A DNA stretch of 64,000 nucleotides from CAZAZQ01 sp964489705 (GTDB taxonomy: Bacteria; Zixibacteria; MSB-5A5; GN15; FEB-12): positions 1-64,000 of the forward strand of contig CAZAZQ010000012.1 in NCBI GenBank assembly GCA_964489705.1, in the 5' to 3' direction. The notes under the pieces were generated by a model. That model made no database searches and was not told where the DNA came from. It saw only the letters and a list, made by a program, of their open reading frames with translations. The translations under genes were made by a program, and so were the position numbers. Below are positions 1-8,960 of the stretch, in pieces. Positions within the stretch are counted from its first letter, which is position 1. Each line of letters begins with the position of its first letter.

Positions 1-1029
1 GCTGACGGGAAGAAAGTGACCTTTATCGTCGGTGAGCTTGTTACGCAATCAAAGGCGCGGGAAACCATTGCCGCTGCCCTTGCCAACCTGAATCTCCTTT
101 TCGGCATCGGGGAGAAGGGACAAATGGCGGTGTTGGCGCGTTATGCCAACTCGAAGGGTGCCGAACGGTTGGGAGTGATGCCGTTCTTGCCGCCGAGCAT
201 GGTTGAACAGTTCTCTTCGCTGTGGGGCGGGTACCCGGAAAGCCAACCCCATACAACCGATGCCATGTTGGCGCTGATGAAAAAGGAAGAACTGGATGGG
301 TTCTTCATTATGGGTGCTAACCCGATGATGCTTTACCCTGACCGGGAGTTTGTCAAAGAGAGTTTGGAGAAGCTTGATTTCTTGGTGGTGTGCGACCTTT
401 TCGAAACGCAGACGACTGAAATTGCCGACGTAGTCCTGCCGTTGGCAAGTTGGGCGGAGTATGCCGGGGAGTACATGAATCTGGAGGGTCGGGTACAGGC
501 TTCCGAGCGGGCGATCAAACCGATTGGGAGCTCGAAACCCGGCTATGAGATTTTGAATTTGCTTGCGCAAAAATTTGGCGAGCCGCTGTATTCTTCGCCG
601 GAAGAAATGAAAGCGGAGATGGAGCCTTTGCTGCAGGCGGAAAATTCTGTCCCCATGCCGAGCGAAATTGTCGAAGTGAAACCGGTTGAAGAAGAAGTGA
701 ACGAGCAATATCCGCTTCCGTTGTTTGTCGTCGATGATGTTCACCACAGCGGCTACCTGACTGAGAAGTCGATTTCTTTGACTATCTTCGCCGCCGAGGC
801 ATACGTTGAAATTTCTCCGGAGTTGGCGGAAAAGAATTCCTTGAAGGACGGTGCGCCGGTGCGGGTGGAGTCCGAAGTTGGGAAAATCATTGCTCCCGTG
901 AAGATATCGGAGCATCTTGACACCGACGTGGTGCTCATCCCGCGGAATTTTTCCGCAACGCCGGTGAACTCTTTGTTGATGCGGAAACGACGGGTCGATC
1001 GGGTGAAAATTAGTACGGTGGTTGAGTAG
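1..1029 (+). CDS. nuoG: NADH-quinone oxidoreductase subunit G, C-terminal part (5' partial)
   Basis: The reading frame is open from base 1, so the gene begins before the window; the GTG at base 16 is internal. The 342 visible residues form the C-terminal part of a molybdopterin-oxidoreductase-fold protein. The segment 'MGANPMMLYPDREF' and the following 'VVCDLFETQTTEIADVVLP' are typical of NuoG and its formate-dehydrogenase relatives, followed by the small C-terminal beta-barrel domain. In complex I this subunit carries FeS clusters in the peripheral arm; those cluster domains lie outside the window. It is followed 5 bp later by nuoH, which confirms the assignment. The region of residues 210-230 is glutamate-rich and looks like a linker. 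Confidence 0.93.
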   Translation, partial: ADGKKVTFIVGELVTQSKARETIAAALANLNLLFGIGEKGQMAVLARYANSKGAERLGVMPFLPPSMVEQFSSLWGGYPESQPHTTDAMLALMKKEELDGFFIMGANPMMLYPDREFVKESLEKLDFLVVCDLFETQTTEIADVVLPLASWAEYAGEYMNLEGRVQASERAIKPIGSSKPGYEILNLLAQKFGEPLYSSPEEMKAEMEPLLQAENSVPMPSEIVEVKPVEEEVNEQYPLPLFVVDDVHHSGYLTEKSISLTIFAAEAYVEISPELAEKNSLKDGAPVRVESEVGKIIAPVKISEHLDTDVVLIPRNFSATPVNSLLMRKRRVDRVKISTVVE

Positions 1030-1034
1030 GTTGT

Positions 1035-2018
1035 ATGTTTGAGATAATAATCATATCGGCGATTAAAGTTGTCGTGGTTGTGTTGGCGGTGCTGACCGGG
1101 TGTGCCTATGCAACGTTGATGGAACGGAAGGTCGTTGCCCATCTCCAGCATCGGATAGGTCCGTCGTATGCCGGTCCCTACGGACTGCTCCAGCCGATTG
1201 CCGATGCGGTGAAGCTGATTTTCAAAGAGGACTTGGTCCCGAACGGCGTGGAGCGGGTCACTTATGCCTTGGCGCCGATGATTTCTTTCATCCCGGCGTT
1301 GTTGACTTTTGCGGTGGTGCCGTTTGGCGCCGATACGGTGTTGTTCGGGCGGGAAATCAAGATGGTTATTTCCGATTTGAATATCGGCATTTTGTTCATT
1401 TTTGCGGTCACCTCGCTGGGTGTCTACGGCATCGTCCTCGCCGGGTGGTCGTCGGGTTCCAAGTATTCGCTTTTGGGCGGACTACGCTCCTCGGCGCAGA
1501 TGATTTCTTACGAGGTCAGCTACGGCTTGTCGATTATCGGGGTAATTTTGATTGCGAATACCTTTTCCCTGCGTGAGTTGGTCGATCAGCAGGCTTCGAT
1601 TTTCGATTGGTACGTTTGGAAGCAGCCGCTGGGCTTTTTGCTGTACTTGACCTGCGCCATTGCCGAAACGAACCGGCTGCCGTTCGACCTTCCCGAAGCG
1701 GAGTCCGAACTGGTGGCTGGGTATCATACCGAATATTCCTCGATGCGTTTTGCCACGTTTTTTATCGGAGAGTATGCGAATATGTTAGCCGTCTCCGCCG
1801 TCGGAGCGACCTTGTTCTTCGGCGGGTGGCACGGACCGTATTTGCCGTCGGTAGTGTGGTTCTTGATAAAAGTGTTTTTGTTTATGTTTTTCTATATCTG
1901 GTTGCGGGGAACTTTCCCTCGCTTCCGTTACGACCAGTTGATGGCGTTCGGCTGGAAGGTATTGTTGCCGCTGGCATTGTTGAACACGATGGTAACCGCT
2001 GCGATAGTGATGTTGTGA
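1035..2018 (+). CDS. nuoH: NADH-quinone oxidoreductase subunit H
   Basis: A 327-aa protein of normal NuoH length with about eight hydrophobic segments. NuoH forms much of the quinone chamber at the junction of the peripheral and membrane arms of complex I. Two family signatures are visible: 'ERKVVAHLQHRIGPSYAGP' near residue 31, and 'ETNRLPFDLPEAESELVAGY' near residue 212, which carries the acidic loop facing the quinone site. The ATG lies 5 bp after the nuoG stop and nuoI starts 16 bp after this gene, as expected for one transcript. Confidence 0.97.
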   Translation: MFEIIIISAIKVVVVVLAVLTGCAYATLMERKVVAHLQHRIGPSYAGPYGLLQPIADAVKLIFKEDLVPNGVERVTYALAPMISFIPALLTFAVVPFGADTVLFGREIKMVISDLNIGILFIFAVTSLGVYGIVLAGWSSGSKYSLLGGLRSSAQMISYEVSYGLSIIGVILIANTFSLRELVDQQASIFDWYVWKQPLGFLLYLTCAIAETNRLPFDLPEAESELVAGYHTEYSSMRFATFFIGEYANMLAVSAVGATLFFGGWHGPYLPSVVWFLIKVFLFMFFYIWLRGTFPRFRYDQLMAFGWKVLLPLALLNTMVTAAIVML

Positions 2019-2034
2019 GAACGGGTGTGACGGT

Positions 2035-2541
2035 ATGAAAGAGATTCTGAAAGCGCTCGGAAATGTCTTCTTCAAGATGCCGCAAGGGTTTTATGTGACC
2101 TTCAAGCACTTGTTCAAGAAGCCGGTGACGCTTGATTATCCGCGGCAGAAAAAGCCGATGGCGCCGCGTTACCGGGGGCGGCATTACTTGGAGCGCTACG
2201 ACGACGGCACCGAGCGCTGCGTCTGCTGTGGCTTGTGTGCGGCGGCATGTCCGGCGGATGCCATCTACATGGAACCGGAGGAGAACGAAAAGGGAGAACG
2301 CCGGGCGCTGATATATGAGATAAACCTGCTCCGCTGTATCTTCTGCGGCTTTTGCGAAGAAGCCTGCCCGGAAGAGGCGATTTTCTTGGGGCAGGAGTAC
2401 GAGTTTTCCAGCGACACTCGCGATTCCTTTATTTGGACGAAAGAACAAATGCTCGTTCCGCATCCCCGGAAGGACAATCCTTTCAAGCGAATATACCGGC
2501 GGGTACGGAAGGTGTACGGCATAGCGGATAAAGAAAAATGA
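2035..2541 (+). CDS. nuoI: NADH-quinone oxidoreductase subunit I (2x[4Fe-4S] ferredoxin-like)
   Basis: A 168-aa ferredoxin-type subunit that carries electrons through clusters N6a and N6b to the quinone site. Both cluster motifs are intact in CxxCxxCxxxCP form: Cys62, Cys65, Cys68, Cys72 and Cys101, Cys104, Cys107, Cys111. The N-terminal 50 residues are basic with a short amphipathic stretch, as in other NuoI proteins that lie against the membrane arm. The stop overlaps the nuoJ start by 4 bp (ATGA), so translation is probably coupled. Confidence 0.97.
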   Translation: MKEILKALGNVFFKMPQGFYVTFKHLFKKPVTLDYPRQKKPMAPRYRGRHYLERYDDGTERCVCCGLCAAACPADAIYMEPEENEKGERRALIYEINLLRCIFCGFCEEACPEEAIFLGQEYEFSSDTRDSFIWTKEQMLVPHPRKDNPFKRIYRRVRKVYGIADKEK

Positions 2542-3119
2542 ACTTGGATGTAATCATATTTTTCGTCTCGGCGATTGTCGCCGTTTTCGGTGCGACCATG
2601 ATGGTGGCGCAGCGTAACCCGGTGGCGTCGGTGCTCTACCTGTTGGTGTCGCTGGTGGCGCAGGCGGTGTTGTACATCCAGTTGGGCTCCGTCTTCATGG
2701 CGGCCGTGTTGATTATAGTTTATGCCGGGGCGGTTTTGGTGCTGTTCTTGTTTGTCATCATGATTCTCAACTTGCGGGGTGGGGGAGACTTAGCCGAACC
2801 GACCCCACCGATGTCCCGCTTTACCAAGTACTTTATCTCCGCTCTCTTGTTCGTCGAATTGTGGTTTGTCGCCAAAAGCGGCTTTTATCCCGAAACGGGC
2901 GGCGGCGTGATGACGAAACTCTCGGCGAGCTTCGGCACGGTGGAGGAAATAGCGGCGGTGTTATTCACCCGTTACTTGTATCCGTTTGAGCTGACCTCGG
3001 TTTTAATTCTTTCGGCGATTGTTGGGGCGGTTGTCGTAGCAAAGCGGGTGACGAACGGGACATTCTCTGGAAAACACCAAGAACCGGCAACATCAGGTGA
3101 TGAGGTGAAAAAGTCATGA
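2538..3119 (+). CDS. nuoJ: NADH-quinone oxidoreductase subunit J
   Basis: A 193-aa membrane protein with about five transmembrane helices. The third helix has the family's 'VYAGAVLVLFLFVIMIL' stretch, which in solved complex I structures contains the pi-bulge linked to proton transfer. The charged C-terminal tail (about residues 175-193) is predicted cytoplasmic. It overlaps both nuoI (4 bp) and nuoK (4 bp), so the three are translationally coupled. Confidence 0.96.
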   Translation: MNLDVIIFFVSAIVAVFGATMMVAQRNPVASVLYLLVSLVAQAVLYIQLGSVFMAAVLIIVYAGAVLVLFLFVIMILNLRGGGDLAEPTPPMSRFTKYFISALLFVELWFVAKSGFYPETGGGVMTKLSASFGTVEEIAAVLFTRYLYPFELTSVLILSAIVGAVVVAKRVTNGTFSGKHQEPATSGDEVKKS

Positions 3120-3418
3120 TTCCGATTCCGGCATATTTGATTGTCGCCATGGTGCTGTTCGGCATCGGTACGGTTGGGGTGTTGATTTGTCGCAACATTA
3201 TCGTCATGTTCATGTCGATTGAGCTGATGCTGAATGCGGCAAACTTGGCGATTATCGCCTTCTCGCGGGCGTTGGGAATCACCGACGGGCAGGCGATTGT
3301 CTTTTTGATGTTGACCGTCGCTGCGGCGGAAGCTGCGGTCGGGTTGGCGATGGTTATCACCGTCTATCGTAACCGTGAGTCGATAAACATTGACCGGTTT
3401 AACCTTATGAAGTGGTAA
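3116..3418 (+). CDS. nuoK: NADH-quinone oxidoreductase subunit K
   Basis: A 100-aa protein with three transmembrane helices, the standard NuoK (MrpC-like) length. Conserved membrane glutamates are visible in 'SIELMLNAANL' near residue 36 and in 'AAAEAAVGLAMVI' near residue 72; in E. coli both positions are needed for proton pumping. It begins 4 bp inside nuoJ and nuoL follows 12 bp after its stop. Confidence 0.97.
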   Translation: MIPIPAYLIVAMVLFGIGTVGVLICRNIIVMFMSIELMLNAANLAIIAFSRALGITDGQAIVFLMLTVAAAEAAVGLAMVITVYRNRESINIDRFNLMKW

Positions 3419-3430
3419 GAAAGTAGCGTC

Positions 3431-5386
3431 GTGATGTCTGAGTATTCGCAATATCTTTTCTTGGTGCCGCTCTTCCCGTTTATCGGGTTTCTTATCAACG
3501 GCTTGTTGTTGGGACGGCTGCCCAAGTCCGTCATTTCGTTTGTGGGTTGTGCTTCGGTAGGGTTGTCTTTCCTGACGTCGGTCTGGTTGTTTTTCGGGCT
3601 GAAGGCGTTGCCGCCCGATGCCCGCCTTATCGAGCAGACGCTCTTCAGTTGGATACCGGCAGGTTCGTTCCATGTGAACATCGGTTATTTGTTGGATCCT
3701 CTTTCGGCGGTGATGATTTTGGTCGTGTCGGGAGTCGGCTTCCTTATCCATATATACTCTATCGGCTATATGCACCATGACCCCGGCTACGGACGCTATT
3801 TCACCTACCTGAACCTCTTTACTTTCGCTATGCTGACCTTGGTGCTGGCGGACAACTTCCTCTTGATGTTCGTCGGGTGGGAAGGGGTCGGCTTGTGTTC
3901 ATACTTGCTCATCGGATTCTGGTTTGAAAAGAAATCCGCCTCCGATGCCGGGAAGAAAGCGTTCATCGTCAACCGTATCGGCGACTTCGGTTTTTTGTTG
4001 GGATTGTTTATCATTTTCTGGCATGTCGGCTCCTTGGAGTTTCGCACCGTTATGGAAGCGGCGCCAACGGTGTTTGCGGCAGGCGGAGCGTTGATTACCA
4101 CCGCCTGTATCTTGCTTTTTGTCGGGGCGACCGGGAAATCGGCTCAGATTCCTCTGTACGTCTGGCTTCCCGATGCCATGGAAGGTCCCACGCCGGTCTC
4201 GGCATTGATTCATGCTGCGACGATGGTCACGGCGGGTGTGTACATGGTGGCACGCACGAACGTGTTGTTCATGATGGCGCCGGATGCCTTGTTGGTAGTG
4301 GCGATAATCGGGGCAGTGACGGCGATGTATGCGGCGACCATCGGTTTGGCTCAGAACGATATCAAGCGGGTGTTGGCATATTCGACCGTCAGCCAGTTGG
4401 GGTATATGTTCTTGGCGTGTGGGGTGGCGGCGTTTACCGCCGGTATTTTCCACTTGATGACCCACGCTTTCTTTAAGGCGTTGTTGTTCCTCGGCGCCGG
4501 TTCGGTCATTCATGCCATGTCCGACGAGCAGGACATGCGCAAAATGGGTGGGTTGAGAAAATATCTACCGGTCACGTATTGGACGTTTTTGCTGGCGACC
4601 TTGGCAATCTCCGGCATCCCCGGCTTTTCCGGCTTTTTCTCCAAGGATGAGATTTTGTGGAAGTCGTTCTCGTCCGAACATGGGCACCCGATTTTCTGGG
4701 CAATCGGATTCGTAACCGCCGGAGTGACGGCGTTCTACATGTTCCGCTTGGTGTACCTGACCTTCCACGGCAAAGAGCGCATGGACGACAAGACGAAAGC
4801 GCATATCCATGAATCGCCGAAGTCGATGACGGTGCCGTTATCGATTCTGGCGGTGCTTTCGGTTATCGGCGGGTGGGTCGGTTTGCCGCACGTATTCGGC
4901 TTTACCAACTATTTCGAACGCTGGTTGGAGCCGGTGATGGCACATGGCGAGCAAAAAGAAGTTGTGGAACATGCGCTTGCTTCTACCGGTGGTTATAGCA
5001 GCGGGACGGAAATCGGGTTGATGACGCTGACGGTACTGCTCGTTCTCGGTTCCATTCTTCTGGCGCGGATATTTTACAATACCCGACCGGAGCTGGCGAC
5101 TCGTTTTCGGGAAAAACTCTCGGGAGTCCATACCCTGCTGCTGAACAAGTATTACGTCGATGAGATCTACAATGCTGTGGTCGTGCAACCGCTTATTCAT
5201 TTCTCGTACTTCTTGTGGAAAGTGTGCGACGTTATTGTTATCGACGGCTTTATCAACGGAACGGCGGCGGTATATAGTTCCTTCTCCGAGATTCTGCGAA
5301 AGGCACAAACCGGTCGCGTACGGAGTTATGCGACGGTCTTTGTAGTCGGGGTGGTTATTGTAATTGCGTATGTGGCATTGAGGTAG
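3431..5386 (+). CDS. nuoL: NADH-quinone oxidoreductase subunit L
   Basis: A 651-aa antiporter-like proton-pumping subunit at the far end of the membrane arm. The core shows 'MFVGWEGVGLCSYLLIGFW' near residue 145, which holds the conserved TM5 glutamate, and the lysine-bearing stretch 'VGATGKSAQIPLYVWLPDAM' near residue 231. About 15-16 hydrophobic segments are present, with a C-terminal part consistent with the long lateral helix and final anchor helix. GTG at 3431 and ATG at 3434 are adjacent and either could be the start. Confidence 0.96.
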   Translation: MMSEYSQYLFLVPLFPFIGFLINGLLLGRLPKSVISFVGCASVGLSFLTSVWLFFGLKALPPDARLIEQTLFSWIPAGSFHVNIGYLLDPLSAVMILVVSGVGFLIHIYSIGYMHHDPGYGRYFTYLNLFTFAMLTLVLADNFLLMFVGWEGVGLCSYLLIGFWFEKKSASDAGKKAFIVNRIGDFGFLLGLFIIFWHVGSLEFRTVMEAAPTVFAAGGALITTACILLFVGATGKSAQIPLYVWLPDAMEGPTPVSALIHAATMVTAGVYMVARTNVLFMMAPDALLVVAIIGAVTAMYAATIGLAQNDIKRVLAYSTVSQLGYMFLACGVAAFTAGIFHLMTHAFFKALLFLGAGSVIHAMSDEQDMRKMGGLRKYLPVTYWTFLLATLAISGIPGFSGFFSKDEILWKSFSSEHGHPIFWAIGFVTAGVTAFYMFRLVYLTFHGKERMDDKTKAHIHESPKSMTVPLSILAVLSVIGGWVGLPHVFGFTNYFERWLEPVMAHGEQKEVVEHALASTGGYSSGTEIGLMTLTVLLVLGSILLARIFYNTRPELATRFREKLSGVHTLLLNKYYVDEIYNAVVVQPLIHFSYFLWKVCDVIVIDGFINGTAAVYSSFSEILRKAQTGRVRSYATVFVVGVVIVIAYVALR

Positions 5387-5389
5387 GAT

Positions 5390-6979
5390 GTGGAAAAAGA
5401 GATACTGACATTGGTAACGTTCTTCCCGTTGTTCGGTGTTCTTCTCCTGTTGTTGGTACCTCGGGAAAGACATGACAGCATCAAGTCGATTAGCTTGATT
5501 ATCGCTTTTGTCACCATGCTGCTGTCGTTTTTCCTCTATGCCATGTTCGACCCGCTTGCCCACGGAATGCAGTTTGAAGTGAATGTCCCGTGGATAGCCT
5601 CGCTGGGGATTAACTACCATATGGGCATCGACGGCATCTCGTTGTTGCTTATTTTGCTGACCACCATTTTGACGGTGCTGTGTATTCTCTCGTCGTGGAA
5701 TGCGATTACCACCGGCGTGAAGGGATACTTTATCTCCATGCTCCTGTTACAGACGGGAATTATCGGCGTCTTTTGCGCTTTGGATCTTTTCTTATTCTAC
5801 ATTTTTTGGGAAGTCATGCTCATCCCGATGTATTTCATCATCGGCGTGTGGGGAGGACCGCGGCGGGTGTATGCGGCAATCAAGTTCGTGTTGTTCACCA
5901 TGTTCGGCTCGCTGTTGATGCTGGTTGCCATTCTGTATTTGCTTTTTGCTTACCGGAGTTTTGCCGGGGAATATTCCTTTGATATGTTGAAGTTGATGGA
6001 GATGCCGATTGCATACCACACGCAGTTGTGGTTGTTTGGTGCTTTCGCGTTGGCGTTTGCCATCAAGGTGCCGCTCTTTCCGTTCCATACCTGGTTGCCG
6101 GATGCGCACGTAGAAGCTCCAACGGCGGGGTCGGTTATCCTTGCCGGGGTGTTGCTGAAGATGGGAACCTACGGTTTTCTCCGCATCTGCTTGCCGATGT
6201 TCCCGGAGGCAACTCTGGCGTATCTCCCATATATCAGTGTCTTGGCGGTTATTGCCATAATTTACGGAGCACTGGTGGCGATGGTGCAGAAGGACGTCAA
6301 GTCCTTGGTGGCGTTTTCGTCGGTTTCTCACATGGGCTTTGTGATGCTGGGAATGTTTGCTTTGAATCTGGAAGGTATGGAAGGTTCGGTCATCCAGATG
6401 ATTAACCACGGCATTTCGACGGGAGCGCTGTTCTTGATTGTCGGGATGATTTACGAGCGCCGTCATACCCGGCTTATCGAACAATTCGGGGGAATTGCCA
6501 AAGTAATGCCGGTATTTTCCGCTTTCTTCATGATTGTTACCCTTTCCTCGATCGGGTTGCCGTTTACCAACGGTTTTGTCGGGGAGTTTTTGATTCTCCT
6601 CGGAACGTTCAAGGCGAATACCGTCTATGGTGTGGTGGCGGCAAGCGGCGTGATATTCGCTGCGTGTTACATGCTGTGGATGTACCAGCGGGTGATTTTC
6701 GGGAAAGTGACGCGGGAAGAGAACAAAAAATTGAAGGATATCAACTGGCGGGAAAAAATCATTCTCATTCCTTTGGTGCTGTTGGTATTTTGGATTGGCA
6801 TTTACCCCAAGCCGTTCTTTGAACGGATAGAACCGGCGGCAAAGCACATTTTGGAAAAAGTTCACCAGGCGAAAATGGTAAAAGAGAATGACGGGTACCT
6901 GGAGAGCGAAAAAGTAGTCGCTTTGCATATCGGCGCTTCTTCACGGGGATTGAGTTGGGAGGAGATGACAAATGAGTGA
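5390..6979 (+). CDS. nuoM: NADH-quinone oxidoreductase subunit M
   Basis: A 529-aa antiporter-like membrane subunit. Family features are the conserved glutamate in 'FYIFWEVMLIPMYFIIGVWG' near residue 144 and the lysine in 'AFAIKVPLFPFHTWLPDAHV' near residue 227. About 14 transmembrane helices are predicted. Translation starts at a GTG 4 bp after the nuoL stop. The 3' end overlaps a small glutaredoxin gene by 8 bp instead of leading directly into nuoN. Confidence 0.96.
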   Translation: MEKEILTLVTFFPLFGVLLLLLVPRERHDSIKSISLIIAFVTMLLSFFLYAMFDPLAHGMQFEVNVPWIASLGINYHMGIDGISLLLILLTTILTVLCILSSWNAITTGVKGYFISMLLLQTGIIGVFCALDLFLFYIFWEVMLIPMYFIIGVWGGPRRVYAAIKFVLFTMFGSLLMLVAILYLLFAYRSFAGEYSFDMLKLMEMPIAYHTQLWLFGAFALAFAIKVPLFPFHTWLPDAHVEAPTAGSVILAGVLLKMGTYGFLRICLPMFPEATLAYLPYISVLAVIAIIYGALVAMVQKDVKSLVAFSSVSHMGFVMLGMFALNLEGMEGSVIQMINHGISTGALFLIVGMIYERRHTRLIEQFGGIAKVMPVFSAFFMIVTLSSIGLPFTNGFVGEFLILLGTFKANTVYGVVAASGVIFAACYMLWMYQRVIFGKVTREENKKLKDINWREKIILIPLVLLVFWIGIYPKPFFERIEPAAKHILEKVHQAKMVKENDGYLESEKVVALHIGASSRGLSWEEMTNE

Positions 6980-7184
6980 CGTGATTATCTATACGAAGGA
7001 AGGCTGCCCCTATTGTGCGGCGGCGAAGAAGTATTATACCGAGCAAGGCATCAAGTTCGAAGAAATCGACATCCATCGGACGCCCGGAGCGAAAGAGAAG
7101 GTCATCGAGATAACCGGCGGGAAGCAGATTGTGCCGGTGATAGTTGAAAAGGGAGCGGTTCGAGTCGGTTTCGGCGGTGGTTGA
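6972..7184 (+). CDS. Small glutaredoxin-like protein (Uxx-star-like) within the nuo operon
   Basis: A 70-aa mini-glutaredoxin. The N-terminal strand 'VIIYTKEGCPYC' leads to a CPYC redox site at Cys12 and Cys15, and 'IVPVIV' near residue 54 supplies the cis-proline. The protein ends in 'VGFGGG', as in the Uxx-star group of very short glutaredoxin-like proteins as I recall it. It overlaps nuoM by 8 bp and is followed 33 bp later by nuoN, so it should be made with complex I subunits. Its substrate is unknown; reducing or repairing thiols of the complex is only a guess. A cysteine, not selenocysteine (TGA), occupies the first active-site position. Confidence 0.85.
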   Translation: MSDVIIYTKEGCPYCAAAKKYYTEQGIKFEEIDIHRTPGAKEKVIEITGGKQIVPVIVEKGAVRVGFGGG

Positions 7185-7217
7185 GGATTTTAGAGGGAGT
7201 GCGGCGGTCGCCGCAGA

Positions 7218-8675
7218 GTGAAGAGTATGATAGATTGGACATCGGTTGCAATAAGTTTTGACCTGATTTATCCCGAGATAATTCTTTTGGTCTCGGCGTT
7301 TGTTGTCCTGTTGGTCGGCACCATAAAAAAAGCCGAAGGGATAACCCCTCTGTTGTCGTTCGGCGGCTTGGTGATTTCATTGGCTTATGCCGTTAACCAG
7401 TGGGGGCATCAGCAATCGGGCTTTTCCGGCATGATTTCGTGCGATAACTACGGCATCGCTTTCAAAGTGGTTTTTCTCGGGATAGCTCTGTTGACGCTTT
7501 TTATTGCGCACCGATACTTTATTGCCAAGGGGATAGCCCGTCCCGAGTTTTACGCCTTGCTGATGATTTCCACCGTCGGCATGATGGTAATGGCAAATAC
7601 CACCGACTTGATCGTCATGTTCCTCGGCTTGGAGATTATGTCGATTCCGTTGTATGTCATGGCGGGGTTTGCCCGTCGTTCGCTGGAGTCGAACGAAGCC
7701 GGGATTAAGTATTTCCTCATGGGAGCTTTTGCCAGCGCTTTCCTGCTGCTGGGCATTGCGTTCATCTTCGGCTCTTCGGGCACAACCGATTTACGCCGTA
7801 TCATCGCCGATTTCCATTTCATCGCGTCGCATTTTCAGCTCTATCTCTACACCGGGGTGGTGTTGATTTTGATTGGGTTTGGTTTCAAAGTTGCGGTAGT
7901 ACCGTTTCACATGTGGGTTCCAGACGTGTACCAAGGGGCACCGACACCGGTGACGGCGTTTTTCTCCGTGGGACCGAAAGCCGCCGGTTTTGCGGTCTTG
8001 TTCCGGATATTTTCTTACGGTTTTCCCGACCTGGCGGCGTTGCAATCCCTTTTCTGGGTTATTACGGTGTTGACGATGACAGTGGGGAATGTGCTGGCGC
8101 TGCGGCAACACAATCTCAAACGGATGCTGGCATACTCATCGATTGCCCACGCCGGTTATATTATGGTCGCCCTGACGGTCGGCGGCAAAGATGCCGTCTC
8201 GGCAGCATTGTTCTATCTCATCGGCTATGCTTTGTTTAATCTCGGAGCCTTTGCCGTTTTGGTGCTGCTTGAAACTCGAAGCGGGTGCTCGTCCGAGTTT
8301 TCGGAGCTGGCAGGCTTGTCGAAGGCAAGCCCTTACCTGTCGGTAGTACTGGCGCTCTTTATGTTTTCGCTGGCGGGTTTTCCGCCGACGGTCGGTTTTG
8401 TCGGAAAGTTCTACGTTTTTTCCGTGGCGGTAAAAGCAGGCTATATCTGGCTTGCGGTCATCGGCGTAATGAATTCGTTTGTATCCGTCTACTACTATTT
8501 GCGGGTCATCAAGACCAGCTACTTTGACGCCTTCGAGGGAACCTTCCCACCGGTAAAGTACGGCTTTGCCATTATCGTGGCGCTCATTGTGACGGTTGTC
8601 GGCACGTTGGGGTTGGGATTCTTCCCGCAGCAGCTCTTCGAGTTGTCCCAATCGGCGCTTATGGCGTTTCTATGA
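7218..8675 (+). CDS. nuoN: NADH-quinone oxidoreductase subunit N
   Basis: A 485-aa antiporter-like membrane subunit, the last gene of the nuo operon. Conserved positions visible include the glutamate in 'VMFLGLEIMSIPLYVMAGF' near residue 134 and the lysine in 'GFGFKVAVVPFHMWVPDVY' near residue 221. Length and about 14 hydrophobic segments fit the family. The likely start is the ATG at 7227 or the upstream in-frame codon at 7218; 33 bp separate it from the glutaredoxin gene. Only a weak hairpin follows the stop. Confidence 0.95.
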   Translation: MKSMIDWTSVAISFDLIYPEIILLVSAFVVLLVGTIKKAEGITPLLSFGGLVISLAYAVNQWGHQQSGFSGMISCDNYGIAFKVVFLGIALLTLFIAHRYFIAKGIARPEFYALLMISTVGMMVMANTTDLIVMFLGLEIMSIPLYVMAGFARRSLESNEAGIKYFLMGAFASAFLLLGIAFIFGSSGTTDLRRIIADFHFIASHFQLYLYTGVVLILIGFGFKVAVVPFHMWVPDVYQGAPTPVTAFFSVGPKAAGFAVLFRIFSYGFPDLAALQSLFWVITVLTMTVGNVLALRQHNLKRMLAYSSIAHAGYIMVALTVGGKDAVSAALFYLIGYALFNLGAFAVLVLLETRSGCSSEFSELAGLSKASPYLSVVLALFMFSLAGFPPTVGFVGKFYVFSVAVKAGYIWLAVIGVMNSFVSVYYYLRVIKTSYFDAFEGTFPPVKYGFAIIVALIVTVVGTLGLGFFPQQLFELSQSALMAFL

Positions 8676-8960
8676 TTTCCAGTTCTTGGGGCTCCAAAGG
8701 GAGCTTATCCCCCATCATTTTAGTCTTAAAAGGGAGTGGTGACAAAGGGAAAGGAGGGGATTGTTTTATGTTGACAAAATATCATTGGGGAGTCATTTTA
8801 TCATGCTTCGAGAGAGCGGGCGTTTTACCTCCTGGGGTGCGGTTTAACTCGAAGCGGTCGGGCGGCAGGGAGAAAGACGGCAGTCGTAGTCTCGTGTGAA
8901 ACACTCCGACGACGGAGCACGTAGATTACAAAAAGCCTCAATGCAAAGCGAGAGGTCGAA
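8676..8960. other. Intergenic region after nuoN; possible promoter and hairpins
   Basis: No convincing gene. A TTGACA at 8771-8776 looks like a -35 box, but no good -10 lies 16-18 bp downstream, so the promoter is weak. A short hairpin (CTCCG/CGGAG at 8904-8917) lies shortly before the ABC transporter start. A 75-codon frame starting in the nuoN stop has unlikely composition and was not accepted. Confidence 0.35.

Noticed and set aside
8672..8899. 75-codon frame beginning in the nuoN stop
   Set aside because: ATGA overlap looks like coupling, but the composition is glycine/serine-rich without a domain, and the sequence looks non-coding.
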